From positions 1 to 64,000 of the forward strand of contig DAHVAR010000091.1 of assembly GCA_027314515.1 (NCBI GenBank): DNA of 64,000 nucleotides, written 5' to 3'. The notes beneath the pieces are model-generated. The model was not told the origin of the DNA, searched no databases, and worked only from the letters and a program-made list of their open reading frames with translations. Made by a program: the position numbers and the translations under genes. Below, piece by piece: positions 40,598-50,203 of this stretch. How positions within the stretch are numbered: position 1 is the first letter of the stretch; every line of letters begins with the position of its first letter. The stretch comes from Actinomycetota bacterium. Lineage in GTDB: Bacteria; Actinomycetota; Actinomycetes; Streptosporangiales; Streptosporangiaceae.

Positions 40598-42294
40598 TCT
40601 GCCCCGGCGGCATCCAATTCCGCGCTGCCGGCCCCGCCGGCGTCCCCGCCGCTGCCGGCCCCGCCGGCGTCCCCGGCGGCCTCGCGTGGCGCGATCCCGG
40701 CGGGGCCGCCCGGGCGGCCCGGCCGCCGGGGCAGGAACACGGCGGCCAGCACGGCCGCCGCTGCCGCGATCGCCGCGCAGACCCAGAGCATCAGGTCGAC
40801 GCCGCTGGCGTACGCGATGTGCACGGCCGTGAGTAGCGATGCCGAGCCGAGCCTGGCAGCGACGATGACGCCGGCTCCGACGCTGCTCTTCGCTGCCGCG
40901 AGCGCGGCCGGCGGCTGGCTGGCGGTGAGGTGGCTGGCGGCGAGGTGGCTGCGGTACACCGAATTCAGCACGGTACCGAGCACCGCGATGCCGATTGTCG
41001 CGCCCACCTGGCGGGCCGCGGTCATGAGCGCTGAGCCGGACCCGCTGCGCTCCGCCGCCAGCGCGCTGAGCGCGGCGTTCAGCATAGTCGGCATCGCGAG
41101 GCCAAGGCCAAGACCGGTCACCGCGAACCACGTGCACATGAAACCCGCGCCACTAGCTGGCGACGTAGCCGTGCCGACGGCGAGCGCCGCGGCCATGACC
41201 GCGAACCCGCCGGCGCCGACCGGCCGCATGCCGAGCACCGGCGGACGGCCAGGGCCGCCGTCGCCCGCCTTGCGCGTGCTCTGCAGCCGCTGCCCGATGC
41301 CGAGCCCGACCACAAGGCCGCCGATCAGCGGCAGCATCCGGATGCCGCTGGCCATCGAGTCGAGCCCGCTGACGTCCAGGAAGAACTGCGGCATCGCGAA
41401 CGTCAGGCCGAACAGCGCGAAGGAGATCATCGTCGACAGTGCCGTCCCCCAGGTGAACCCCGGGGCGGCAAACAAGCTCAGGTCGACCAGTGGCTGGCCG
41501 CGGCCACGACGGCCGGCCGCACGCTCCCAGGCCGTGAACAGCCCGAGCAATGCCGCGCCGGCCGCCATCGCGGCGACTGCGAGAACGTCTGACCATCCGT
41601 ACTGCCCGGCCCGGATGACGCCGTAGGTCAGGATGGCCAGGCCGGCGCTGGAGAGGAGCACGCCGATGACATCGATGCGCAGGCGTCCGGTGCCGCGCGA
41701 CTCGGGCAGCAGGAACATCACCGCTGCCAGCGCCAGCACGACGACCGGAACGTTGATCAGGAACACCGATCCCCACCAGTAGTGGTCGAGCAGCCAGCCG
41801 CCGAGGATCGGGCCGAGCGGGTAGCCGAGGAAGGTCGCCCCGCCGACGATGGCGATCGCCTTCGGGCGCTCCGCAGGCGTGAACATCACCGGCAGGACGG
41901 CAAGCGCGAGCGGCATGATGACGGCGGCCGCGAGCCCGAGCACCGCGCGCGCCGCGATGAGTTCGCCGGGCGATGACGCGTAGGCGCACGCGGCCGAAGC
42001 GGCGCCGAAGACTGCGAGCGCGCACATCAGCAGCTTCTTCCTGCCGACCCGGTCGCCGACAAGCCCGGCGGGCAGCAGCGCCGCGGCCAGGACCAGGCTG
42101 TAGGCGTCGACGAACCACTGCAGGTCGCCAGTGGAAGCGTGCAGGTCGACGGCCAGCGTCGGCAAGGCAAGCGAGAGGACGAACAGGTCGAGGCCGACGA
42201 CCAGGACGCTGACCGCCAGCGCTCCGAGTGCCCACCAGCGACGGCTGCCGCCGCCGGCCGTGAACTCGACATGGCGCACGGGGCTCACCTCCAA
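40594..42294 (-). CDS. DHA2-type MFS transporter (drug efflux-like)
   Basis: 14-TM pattern, 'GLDLFVLSLALPTLAVDLHAS', 'GDRVGRKKLL'. Confidence 0.92.
   Translation of the reverse strand: MEVSPVRHVEFTAGGGSRRWWALGALAVSVLVVGLDLFVLSLALPTLAVDLHASTGDLQWFVDAYSLVLAAALLPAGLVGDRVGRKKLLMCALAVFGAASAACAYASSPGELIAARAVLGLAAAVIMPLALAVLPVMFTPAERPKAIAIVGGATFLGYPLGPILGGWLLDHYWWGSVFLINVPVVVLALAAVMFLLPESRGTGRLRIDVIGVLLSSAGLAILTYGVIRAGQYGWSDVLAVAAMAAGAALLGLFTAWERAAGRRGRGQPLVDLSLFAAPGFTWGTALSTMISFALFGLTFAMPQFFLDVSGLDSMASGIRMLPLIGGLVVGLGIGQRLQSTRKAGDGGPGRPPVLGMRPVGAGGFAVMAAALAVGTATSPASGAGFMCTWFAVTGLGLGLAMPTMLNAALSALAAERSGSGSALMTAARQVGATIGIAVLGTVLNSVYRSHLAASHLTASQPPAALAAAKSSVGAGVIVAARLGSASLLTAVHIAYASGVDLMLWVCAAIAAAAAVLAAVFLPRRPGRPGGPAGIAPREAAGDAGGAGSGGDAGGAGSAELDAAGAE
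40624..40677. repeat. 27-bp tandem duplication in the MFS C-terminus
   Basis: gctgccggccccgccggcgtcccc(gcc/ggc) x2, encoding GDAGGAGSG/GDAGGAGSA-like repeats. Confidence 0.9.
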
Positions 42295-42319
42295 TCACGC
42301 AAGTGACTCTTATACGAGA

Positions 42320-42330
42320 TTGACTGTCAA
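42320..42330. promoter_or_regulatory. perfect palindrome TTGACTGTCAA in the MFS/TetR operon promoter region
   Basis: 26 bp upstream of the MFS ATG; candidate TetR operator. Confidence 0.4.
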
Positions 42331-42458
42331 ATCAGAGACTACATCAAGATAGCCTGAGCCGGCTCGGACATCTCGGCCATCGCGAAGCCGCGGACCCGCA
42401 TGGTGCCGACGCCTGAGCTCTGGCTGGCAGACTGGTGACGGAGATAAGGAGTCAGCCA

Positions 42459-42977
42459 ATGCCACAGCCACAAGGCGAGGAGCTTGCCCGCGTTCGTGCC
42501 CGCCGGGAGGAGCTGCGCACGCAGTATCTGCGCCCGCTAGCCGACCGTCCGCCGTCGACCGTCAGCGGGGTGCATCACCTCGCGCTGATCTGCAAGGACG
42601 CGGAAGAGACGATCGAGTTCTACCAGGAGTTCCTTGGTTTCCCGCTAGTCGAGCTAGTGGAGAACCGCGACTATGCCGGCTCCAACCACTTCTTCTTCGA
42701 CATCGGCAACCACAACCTGCTCGGCTTCTTTGACTTTCCCGGCCATGACCATCCGGCCTGGCAGGAGACCATCGGCGGCGTGCAGCATCTGGCAATCTCG
42801 GTGTCGGCCGCACAGTTCGCAGCGGCGAAGGAGAAACTCGACGCTGCCGGGATCGACTACCTCGGCCCGGACCGCGGCGCTGACAACAGCATGTACTTCC
42901 GCGACCCCAATGGTGTCGGCCTGGAACTGTACCGGGAAGACCTCGGGACGTTTGAGGGCGAGTTGCTGGTCGAGTAG
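42459..42977 (+). CDS. VOC family (glyoxalase/dioxygenase superfamily) protein
   Basis: 'SGVHHLALICKDAEETIEFYQEFLGFPLVE', 'YFRDPNGVGLELY'. Confidence 0.93.
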   Translation: MPQPQGEELARVRARREELRTQYLRPLADRPPSTVSGVHHLALICKDAEETIEFYQEFLGFPLVELVENRDYAGSNHFFFDIGNHNLLGFFDFPGHDHPAWQETIGGVQHLAISVSAAQFAAAKEKLDAAGIDYLGPDRGADNSMYFRDPNGVGLELYREDLGTFEGELLVE

Positions 42978-43029
42978 GAAGGGCCACCCGCCAGCTCAGC
43001 GGGACCTGCGCTGCCTGTTCTTGACGAAT

Positions 43030-43452
43030 TCAGGCCCGGTGCTCGCGGCGGATCACCAGGCGGAGCCCGGACCAGGTGTCGTCGATCCCGCACACCTTGT
43101 TGTCCACCAGCCCGGTCGGCAGCACGATATCCCGGATGGCCTGGTCGGTTACGTCTGTCGGCACCTTGCTGGTCCGCTTGGGCCAGGCGATCCATAGTCC
43201 GCATGCCGGAGCCATCCGGGCGCGTAGCCTCGGCAGCTCTGCCTCCAATTCAGCACGGCGGGTGACGAAGGCCACGATGACGTCGTAATGCGCGTCATCC
43301 GACAGGTCGGTATGCAGCCTGGCGACGTCGGGCAGTTCGGCGAGCGTGTCCTCGAACGCCTCGGGCGCGCCGATCAGTGCCACCTCGTCGCCTTCGCCGA
43401 TGCCGAGCTTGCGAGCGAGCGGAGTTCCGCGGTCACCGGTCCCCTCAGGCAT
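43030..43452 (-). CDS. DUF3052 family protein
   Basis: 'LARKLGIGEGDEVALIGAP', 'GLWIAWPKRTSKVPTDVTDQAIRDIVLPTGLVDNKVCGIDDTWSGLRLVIRRE'. Confidence 0.88.
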   Translation of the reverse strand: MPEGTGDRGTPLARKLGIGEGDEVALIGAPEAFEDTLAELPDVARLHTDLSDDAHYDVIVAFVTRRAELEAELPRLRARMAPACGLWIAWPKRTSKVPTDVTDQAIRDIVLPTGLVDNKVCGIDDTWSGLRLVIRREHRA

Positions 43453-43488
43453 CCGTCCTCCCGCGACGGCTCAGCAGGTAAAGACGGC

Positions 43489-44061
43489 TCAGAAGGCAAA
43501 GCCGCCGGGCTTGGCGTTGCGGTCGGCGATGAGCCCGGCCACTGTCGCAATGGCGATCTCCGCGGGAGTGCGTGAGCCGATGTTCACGCCGATCGGCCGG
43601 TGTACCTTGCTGACCTCGCTGGCCGGCACGCCGAGCTCAGTCAGCGCTGCGACATGCGGCGCCTCATGCCGCGGATTGCCCATGATGCCAACCCAGCGCG
43701 CGCCTGCTGCCAGCGCATCGCGCAGCTGGACGCCCAGCTCGGGCCGGTGATGATCGGTGACAACGACATCGGTTCTGCCGTCGGCGAGGCCGTCCAGGCT
43801 GTCAGCAAGCTCGAAGTCACCGGCCGGGGCGGCCTTCGCTCGCTCCGGGTCCGGCTCTACCAGCACTGCCCGGTACCCTGCGTCGGCGCCGTAGCGCAGC
43901 AGGTAGCTCGCGACCGGCGTGGCGAAGACCGCCGCCAGCACCTTGTCCTGCGCCGGGGCCGGGACCGTGCCGTGCGCCACCGCGCAGCTGTCGTCGTGCA
44001 CATGATGGTCATGCGAGTGTTCGCGCCGGTCGAGGGAATCGCCGTGCCCCGAGCTTGCCAT
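43489..44061 (-). CDS. XdhC-C domain Rossmann-like protein with His-rich N-terminus
   Basis: 'VVVTDHHRPELGVQLRDALAAGARWVGIMGNPRH', 'VHRPIGVNIGSRTPAEIAIATVAGLI'. Confidence 0.82.
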   Translation of the reverse strand: MASSGHGDSLDRREHSHDHHVHDDSCAVAHGTVPAPAQDKVLAAVFATPVASYLLRYGADAGYRAVLVEPDPERAKAAPAGDFELADSLDGLADGRTDVVVTDHHRPELGVQLRDALAAGARWVGIMGNPRHEAPHVAALTELGVPASEVSKVHRPIGVNIGSRTPAEIAIATVAGLIADRNAKPGGFAF

Positions 44062-44117
44062 GCCTACGAGCTTGCCATCCGCGACGCCGCCGGGCAACTT
44101 ACCATGATCGCCTGACC

Positions 44118-45818
44118 TCAGCCCAGCAGGCCGGCGACGGCCAGCCGCAACTGTTCCAGCCGGCTGTGCGCCGCCTGCCGGGCCGTTGCCAGCGAGCGGC
44201 CGGTCACCTGCTCGACGACTTCCAGGTAGGCGGTGATCTCCGGCTCACCGTCGGCCGGCCCGACGACCACGCGCGCTCCGGGCAGCTCGTAACTGATCAT
44301 GTCGGCGGACGGCAGATCCCAGCTGCCGCCGGTGTAATCAGTCATCCGGATGACCGGCCGGCCGCACAGCTCGGCCGGGCCGGTTGCGCGCAGCCGGGAC
44401 ATCACGTCGACCGCGGCCAGGTCCGGCCGGGCTAGCCGGGCGGTCAGGTGCACGCCGTGCGCAGCCTCAAGCGCGTCATAGGCATCCTGGAGCGACTCGC
44501 CCACGGACCTGGCTATGGCGGCCAGCCGGAGGACCGCTAGCGCGGCGCAGATGCCATCGCAGTCCCGCGCCGCCCCGCCAAGGGCGTAGCTCGCTTCCTC
44601 CGAATAGCCGAACGCGAACCGCGCATCCTGTCGCAGGTCAGCGGCGCGGACCAGGCGTTCCGACCCAGTTGGGGCCAGCACGTGCCGGGCTCCGGCCGCG
44701 GCCGCGATCTTCGACAGCAGTGAGCCGCAGACGACAGTGCTGACGACAAGCTGCTGCGACATGACGATGCCTGGCTCGGCTGCCATCCTGCCGAGTACGA
44801 ACGCGCCCAGCAGCGCGCCAAGCTGATCGGCAGTGAGCTGCCGGTAGCCGCCGGGCGCGGCCGGGTCCGGCACCGCGACTGCCAGCCGGCCGCCGTCCGG
44901 GTCGGTTGCCAGGACCAGGTCGCAGGACGACCGCCGCGCCAGCGCGATCGCGAGATCGAGCGCGCCCGGCTGCGCCAGATCGGGGACCGGCAGGGACGGG
45001 AAGTCCGGATCGGGTTGCAATTGCGCCGCGACCACATCGGGTGCAGGGTAGCCGCCCTGCTCGAACGCACGCAGCGCCAGCGCTCCGGCCACCCCGTGCA
45101 GCGGCGTGTAGGCGAACCGGAGCCAGGCAGCGCTCGGCGGCGCCTCGCCCGCCGTCGCGCGGACCGAGTCGAGGTATGCCTGCGCTCCCTCGTCGCCGTG
45201 CGCGGTGATCAGCGGACTGCCGGATGGCGCGATCGCGATGCCGGGAAGCGGCCCGAGCACGGTCAGCGCCGCGTCGATGTCGGCGTCGGCAGGCGGCGCG
45301 AGGTGCAGACCGGCCCCGTCGTACACCCGATAGCGGCTGTCCGCGGCCGGGCCGGGGCCGGCGGTGATCATGACGCCGGCGACGGCGCCGAAGAACCGAA
45401 CGGCGAAGGACAGGAACGGGGTTGGCTGGCCACCCGGCAGCAGGTGCACACGGATGCCTGCGCCGGCGAAAACAGCGGCGGCCTGCGCGGCGAACGCTGC
45501 GCTGAGGCGTGCTGCGTCCCGGCCGATCACGATGCCCGCAGCGGCTGCACCTGGTGCGCGGTCCAGCAGCCAGCCGGCCACCGCTGCGCTCGTGGTCGTC
45601 ACTGTCGCGCGGTTCATCCGGCTCGGCCCGGCCGCGGCAGGCCCGCGAAGGCCGTCCGGGCCGAAGCGCAGCCGCCCGGCGAACCTGCTGGCGAGCTCTG
45701 CCGCCGCAGCCGGCGAGTCGTCGGCGAGCAGCGCGGTGAGCTCGGCCTTGTCCTGCTCGCTGACGTCGGCCGCGATCCAGGCCAGTATCTCCTCGCGGAG
45801 GCCGGCCGCAATCGTCAT
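44118..45818 (-). CDS. alpha-D-phosphohexomutase superfamily protein, predicted catalytically inactive
   Basis: Overall PMM/PGM architecture, but TASHNP->TAGPGP, DPDxDR->DPDGGR, RPSGTEP->GPADGEP. Confidence 0.85.
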   Translation of the reverse strand: MTIAAGLREEILAWIAADVSEQDKAELTALLADDSPAAAAELASRFAGRLRFGPDGLRGPAAAGPSRMNRATVTTTSAAVAGWLLDRAPGAAAAGIVIGRDAARLSAAFAAQAAAVFAGAGIRVHLLPGGQPTPFLSFAVRFFGAVAGVMITAGPGPAADSRYRVYDGAGLHLAPPADADIDAALTVLGPLPGIAIAPSGSPLITAHGDEGAQAYLDSVRATAGEAPPSAAWLRFAYTPLHGVAGALALRAFEQGGYPAPDVVAAQLQPDPDFPSLPVPDLAQPGALDLAIALARRSSCDLVLATDPDGGRLAVAVPDPAAPGGYRQLTADQLGALLGAFVLGRMAAEPGIVMSQQLVVSTVVCGSLLSKIAAAAGARHVLAPTGSERLVRAADLRQDARFAFGYSEEASYALGGAARDCDGICAALAVLRLAAIARSVGESLQDAYDALEAAHGVHLTARLARPDLAAVDVMSRLRATGPAELCGRPVIRMTDYTGGSWDLPSADMISYELPGARVVVGPADGEPEITAYLEVVEQVTGRSLATARQAAHSRLEQLRLAVAGLLG

Positions 45819-46642
45819 CAGCGCAAGCCGCCGATGATCGACGCGAGCAACTCGCCCAGTGACGCGGCGGCTCGGGCGCCCGCCGACACCACCTCGGCGT
45901 GCTCGATCGGCTGCGCCGACAGCCCGGCTGCCAGGTTAGTGACCAGCGAGATACCGAGGACTGCTGCGCCGAGGTGCTTCGCCGCGATCGCCTCCAGCAC
46001 GGTGGACATGCCGACCAGCCCGGCGCCGGCCGCGGCAAGCATGCGGATCTCTGCCGGGGTCTCGTACTGAGGGCCGGGCAGCCCCGCGTACACAGCCTCG
46101 GCCAGGTCCGGCCGGTGCGCCCGTGCCGCCGCCCGCAGCGCGGCCGGATACAGCGCGGTCAGGTCGGTGAACCTGGACGGGTAGCCATCGGGCGGCGGTG
46201 GGCCGGTCAGCGGGGAGACGCCGGTCAGGTTGAGCTGGTCGCTGATCAGCACCGGCTGACCGGGCTGCAGACGGAGGTCGATGGCCCCGGCCGCGTTGGT
46301 CAGCACGACCGTCTGGCAGCCGGCCGCGACCGCGGTGCGGACGCCGTGCACGACCGTGTCGGGGGAGTGCCCTTCGTACAAGTGCGCGCGGCCGAGGAAG
46401 ACCAGCGCGTCGCGCCCGCCGATGCCGACGGACCGGACGAGCGGCTCGTGACCGGCAACCGTAGGCGCGGGCAGGCCGCCAAAGTCGGCGAAGGTGAGCT
46501 CGGCATCCGCCGGGCCGAGTGCGCCGGCCGCGGCTGACCAGCCGGAGCCGAGCACGACCGCCACGTCATGGCGGGACTTGCCGGTCAGCTGGGCGAGTTG
46601 CGCGGCACTTGCCGCGGCGGCCGCAAACGGATCAAGGGTCAT
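45818..46642 (-). CDS. purine nucleoside phosphorylase
   Basis: 'VAVVLGSGWSAAAGAL', 'RAHLYEGHSPDTVVHGVRTAVAAGCQTVVLTNAAG', 'AGLPGPQYETPAEIRML'. Confidence 0.94.
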   Translation of the reverse strand: MTLDPFAAAAASAAQLAQLTGKSRHDVAVVLGSGWSAAAGALGPADAELTFADFGGLPAPTVAGHEPLVRSVGIGGRDALVFLGRAHLYEGHSPDTVVHGVRTAVAAGCQTVVLTNAAGAIDLRLQPGQPVLISDQLNLTGVSPLTGPPPPDGYPSRFTDLTALYPAALRAAARAHRPDLAEAVYAGLPGPQYETPAEIRMLAAAGAGLVGMSTVLEAIAAKHLGAAVLGISLVTNLAAGLSAQPIEHAEVVSAGARAAASLGELLASIIGGLR

Positions 46643-46665
46643 GCTGGCCTAGGGTAGCGGTCGCG

Positions 46666-46705
46666 CTGGTTACTCCTCGGCGAGCAGGTGGGCGGCGGGC
46701 AGGCG
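46666..46705. repeat. 40-bp direct repeat, copy A (3' end of the FtsX permease gene)
   Basis: ctggttactcctcggcgagcaggtgggcggcgggcaggcg; identical to 50204-50243. Confidence 0.97.
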
Positions 46706-49438
46706 ACGTAGTGCCCGGGCTGGCAGGAGTGCGGCGGTGGCGGTGATCAGGACGCCGGCTGCCACGGCGGTGGCGGCGACCAGGTAGAGGGTGGCAGGTA
46801 GCTGGCCGGCGAAGATCGAGGCGGCGGCGAGGCCGAGGGCGGCTCCGGCTGCCGATCCGGTGAGGCCGATGATGGTGCCTTCGGTGACGACCAGCCGGCT
46901 GAGCGCGGACTCGGGCCAGCCGAATGCGCGGATGGCGGCGAGTTCGGCGGCGCGTTCCCGGATGTTGAGGAAGATGACGTCGGCGACGGCTAGTACGCCG
47001 AGCGCGACGGTGGCCACGACGGCGATGTAGTCGACGCCGCGGACCTGGACCGCGACGGCGTTGCCGAGCAGCGAGCCGACGACGACGCCGCGGAAGGCGA
47101 AGGTGAGGGCGGCGAGCACGGTCAGCGCGGTGATGCCGATGGCCAGGCTGATCGCGCCGACGAGCGCGCGGCCGGGGGTGCGCAGCACGTTGACGGCTGC
47201 CAGTGCGGTAATGCCGCCGGGCTGGCGGGCGCGGCGGACGGCCAGTACTGCCGGGCGGACTGAGGCGACGGGCTCGGCGGTGGCGGCGAGCCAGGCCGGC
47301 GCTACCCCGGCGGTGACGGCGACGGCGACGGCGATCGGCACGGCCAGCGCCGCCCGCCCCGGTGAGGCGTGCAGGCCGAGCGCGGAGGAGAGCGGCAGGG
47401 CCGCGGCGGCGCCGAGTATCCCTGCGGTCAGGCCGATGGCTGCCAGTTCGCCGAGTACCGCGGTGAACAGCCGGGGCCTGGTCCAGCCCAGGCAGGCCAG
47501 CACGCCGAGTTCCCGGCGGCGGGCGCGTACTGCCGCTGCGGCGGAGTTGGCCACGAACAGGACGCAGACGACCAGGATGAGCAGGAACAGCACCAGGCTG
47601 TTCTTGTCGATCGCGGTGAGGATCGCGACGGCAACGCCTTTTTTCACCCAGCCTTCGGACAGTGTCAGGGCCGGCTGGCCGAACTTCCCGGCGGGCAGGT
47701 CAATCGTGGTCGGCTGCGGGGAGGAGCCTGCCACGATGTCGACTGCCAGGTGCGTGCGCACCGCGACCTGCTGGGCTACCTCGCGGATCCGTTCCAGCGA
47801 CACCGCGTTCGGCCCGGTCACCCCCGCCACCCGCACCCGGATCACGCTGATCGGATCGGCAGCGCGGGCGGCGTCACCGTAGTAGGAAGACTCCAGCGCG
47901 GGCAGCGCGGACAGGGTGGTGACAAGGTCCACCGGCTGAGTGACGTACCCGCCGAGGTTCTGGTTGGGCAGCAGGTCCTGCCCGTGCAGCGCGTGCCGGC
48001 TGGCCGCGCTCGCCGGCGCCGCGGCCACCGGCTGGTACGGGCCAAGCGGCAGTTGCGACAGCGGATCGAACGACCGGATCCGGGCCGCGTCGAACGTGCC
48101 CACCACGCGGGCATAGGCCTCATGTTGCCCCGGAGTCGCCTGATGCGGCTGGCCGAGGTCGAGCGTGGTCGCGTGCACAGCCAGAGCGCGGTACTGGACG
48201 TCCTCGTTGTCCATCGGCGGCGCCTGGATGCCGCCCGTGTACCAGACCGACGCCGGGTTGCGCACCTGCTGCGGAACGAGCACACCGGGGGCAGCGCGGC
48301 GGTAGCTCACCGTTCCGGCGGTCCAGTATCCCCAGAGCGGGGAGACTCCGGCGACGTTCCCCTGAAGGGTGGTCTCGGTGAAATTATCGTAAACCTGCCG
48401 GTATGCCCGTGCTGCAGTGATCCGGGTGGTCGCGACCGTCGTGGCCGGCGCCGTTGCCTCCCGGGCCATCCAGGTCACGCTCATGTCCGGCGGCGCCGCG
48501 GGCGTGGCGAGCTGCTGCAGCTCGGTCACCGCGTACTCGTCCATGCCCGGCGACGAGGCGGCGAGGACCGGGAACTCGGTGAGCCCGGCCGAGTCTGTCC
48601 GGGCGCCCGACTTCTCGCCTAGGTACCGGCCGGAGACCAGCGCGTGGTTCAGCCCGTCCAGCTTCGCCTCGGCCACCGGGTCGATCGCGGCGATCAGCAG
48701 GGGAACCTCCCAGCGCACGTAGTAGTGCGCCGCACCGGGCCGGGCATTGCTCGCCCCGGCCAGGCCGGGCAGCCCGGCTCCGTAGCCATCGGCCTTGGAC
48801 CAGCAGTCCACGGCGGATTGCGCGGCGATGCCGAACGGGTTCGCGGTCGGGGGCGCCCCGAGCGAAGGGCAGACGCTTGCCACGCCGCCGCCCGGCAGAT
48901 CCTCCACCAGGGGGCTGTTGTTCCGCTGCAGGTCGAACCGAAGCCGGTTCGGGGTCACGTAGAGGTAGGACGGTGGCTGGGTGATCCGGGTGCGCCCAGC
49001 CTGGCTCACCCAGGTCGTGCTGATCCGGTAGAGCTGGTGGCCGGGCCGGTGATAGTCAGCGGCAGGAACCGTCACCGGGATGTCCGCGACGAACTCGGTG
49101 TAGCCGATCATGGCGATGGGGGCGGCCACGGACACGCCGGGCAGGCTGGCGATCTGGTGGTATTGGGCCATGGTGATGCCGCCGTAGATGCCGGACAGGA
49201 AGTTCGGCTGGACGGTGCCGGTCTGGGTTTCGAGCGTGGTCCTTGATCCCCTGGGCCGGACCAGGATGTCGTAGGCGGCGGCGAAGTGCGCCGACACGGT
49301 GCCGGTGGTGCGTAGTTGCGCGGTTCGTGATGCCGCGGTCAGCACGGTGAACGCGGTCGTTGCCAGCAGCAGCCCGATCAGCAGCGCGATCGCGCGGGTT
49401 GTCCGGAAGCGCAGTTGTGACCAGGCCAGCCGTGCCAT
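46670..49438 (-). CDS. FtsX-like (MacB-type) ABC transporter permease
   Basis: 922 aa, 'RARRRELGVLACLGWTRPRLFTAVLGE' and 'RAAELAAIRAFGWPESALSRLVVTEGTIIGL' FtsX motifs. Confidence 0.92.
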   Translation of the reverse strand: MARLAWSQLRFRTTRAIALLIGLLLATTAFTVLTAASRTAQLRTTGTVSAHFAAAYDILVRPRGSRTTLETQTGTVQPNFLSGIYGGITMAQYHQIASLPGVSVAAPIAMIGYTEFVADIPVTVPAADYHRPGHQLYRISTTWVSQAGRTRITQPPSYLYVTPNRLRFDLQRNNSPLVEDLPGGGVASVCPSLGAPPTANPFGIAAQSAVDCWSKADGYGAGLPGLAGASNARPGAAHYYVRWEVPLLIAAIDPVAEAKLDGLNHALVSGRYLGEKSGARTDSAGLTEFPVLAASSPGMDEYAVTELQQLATPAAPPDMSVTWMAREATAPATTVATTRITAARAYRQVYDNFTETTLQGNVAGVSPLWGYWTAGTVSYRRAAPGVLVPQQVRNPASVWYTGGIQAPPMDNEDVQYRALAVHATTLDLGQPHQATPGQHEAYARVVGTFDAARIRSFDPLSQLPLGPYQPVAAAPASAASRHALHGQDLLPNQNLGGYVTQPVDLVTTLSALPALESSYYGDAARAADPISVIRVRVAGVTGPNAVSLERIREVAQQVAVRTHLAVDIVAGSSPQPTTIDLPAGKFGQPALTLSEGWVKKGVAVAILTAIDKNSLVLFLLILVVCVLFVANSAAAAVRARRRELGVLACLGWTRPRLFTAVLGELAAIGLTAGILGAAAALPLSSALGLHASPGRAALAVPIAVAVAVTAGVAPAWLAATAEPVASVRPAVLAVRRARQPGGITALAAVNVLRTPGRALVGAISLAIGITALTVLAALTFAFRGVVVGSLLGNAVAVQVRGVDYIAVVATVALGVLAVADVIFLNIRERAAELAAIRAFGWPESALSRLVVTEGTIIGLTGSAAGAALGLAAASIFAGQLPATLYLVAATAVAAGVLITATAALLPARALRRLPAAHLLAEE

Positions 49439-49450
49439 CGCCGCGCGCTC

Positions 49451-50203
49451 TCAGCCGAGTTGCCCGACGCGCCGGATGATGTCATCGGCCGGGTAGCCGC
49501 CGGTCAGCATGATGTCGTCGATGACGGCCCCGTCGCGGAGCCTGATCAGCCGTTCGGCGCGGGCGGCGATCTGGGGGTCGTGGGTGGCCAGGATGATCGT
49601 CATCGCCCGCTGCTGGCGCAGCGTGGCCAGCAGTTGCAGGATCTCGGCGGCGTTCGCCGAGTCCAGGTTGCCGGTCGGCTCGTCGGCCAGCAGCAGCGCG
49701 GGGGTGTTGATCAGCGCCCTGGCGATGGCGACCCGCTGCTGCTCGCCACCGGACATCCTGGCCGGCAGCGACTGCTCGCGGCCGGCCAGGCCGACAGCGG
49801 ACAGCAGTTCCCTGCCGCGTTCGCGTTTGCTGAAGGCTGTCCGGTAGGGCAGCAGCGGCGCGATGACGTTGTCCAGCGCGGTGAGCGCGGGGAGCAGGTT
49901 GTAACGCTGGAAGACAAAGCCCGCCGTGCGCCGGTAGGCCGCCAGCGCGGCGCCGCGCAGCGCGGTGACATCCGTGCCGGCCGCGATGACCCTGCCGGAG
50001 TCCGGGCGCTCGATCGCGCCGATCAGGTGCAGCAGGGTGGACTTGCCGGAACCGGACGCGCCGGTCAGCGCGACGAACCCGCCCGCGCCGATGCTCAGGC
50101 TGACGTCGTGGGCAGCGCGGACCTGCCGGTCGTTGCCGATCCCGTAACTCTTGCAGATGCCGCGCAACTCGATCGCAGCATGGCCGCCAGCCGGATCAGT
50201 CAT
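49451..50203 (-). CDS. LolD/MacB-type ABC transporter ATP-binding protein
   Basis: 'LTGASGSGKSTLLHLIGAIERPDSG', 'RMSGGEQQRVAIARAL', 'LLADEPTGNLDSANA'. Confidence 0.96.
   Translation of the reverse strand: MTDPAGGHAAIELRGICKSYGIGNDRQVRAAHDVSLSIGAGGFVALTGASGSGKSTLLHLIGAIERPDSGRVIAAGTDVTALRGAALAAYRRTAGFVFQRYNLLPALTALDNVIAPLLPYRTAFSKRERGRELLSAVGLAGREQSLPARMSGGEQQRVAIARALINTPALLLADEPTGNLDSANAAEILQLLATLRQQRAMTIILATHDPQIAARAERLIRLRDGAVIDDIMLTGGYPADDIIRRVGQLG

Noticed and set aside
40598-41137. N-terminal 180 aa of ORF 39965..41137
   Set aside because: Alternate frame of the MFS gene; TetR starts at ATG 40597.
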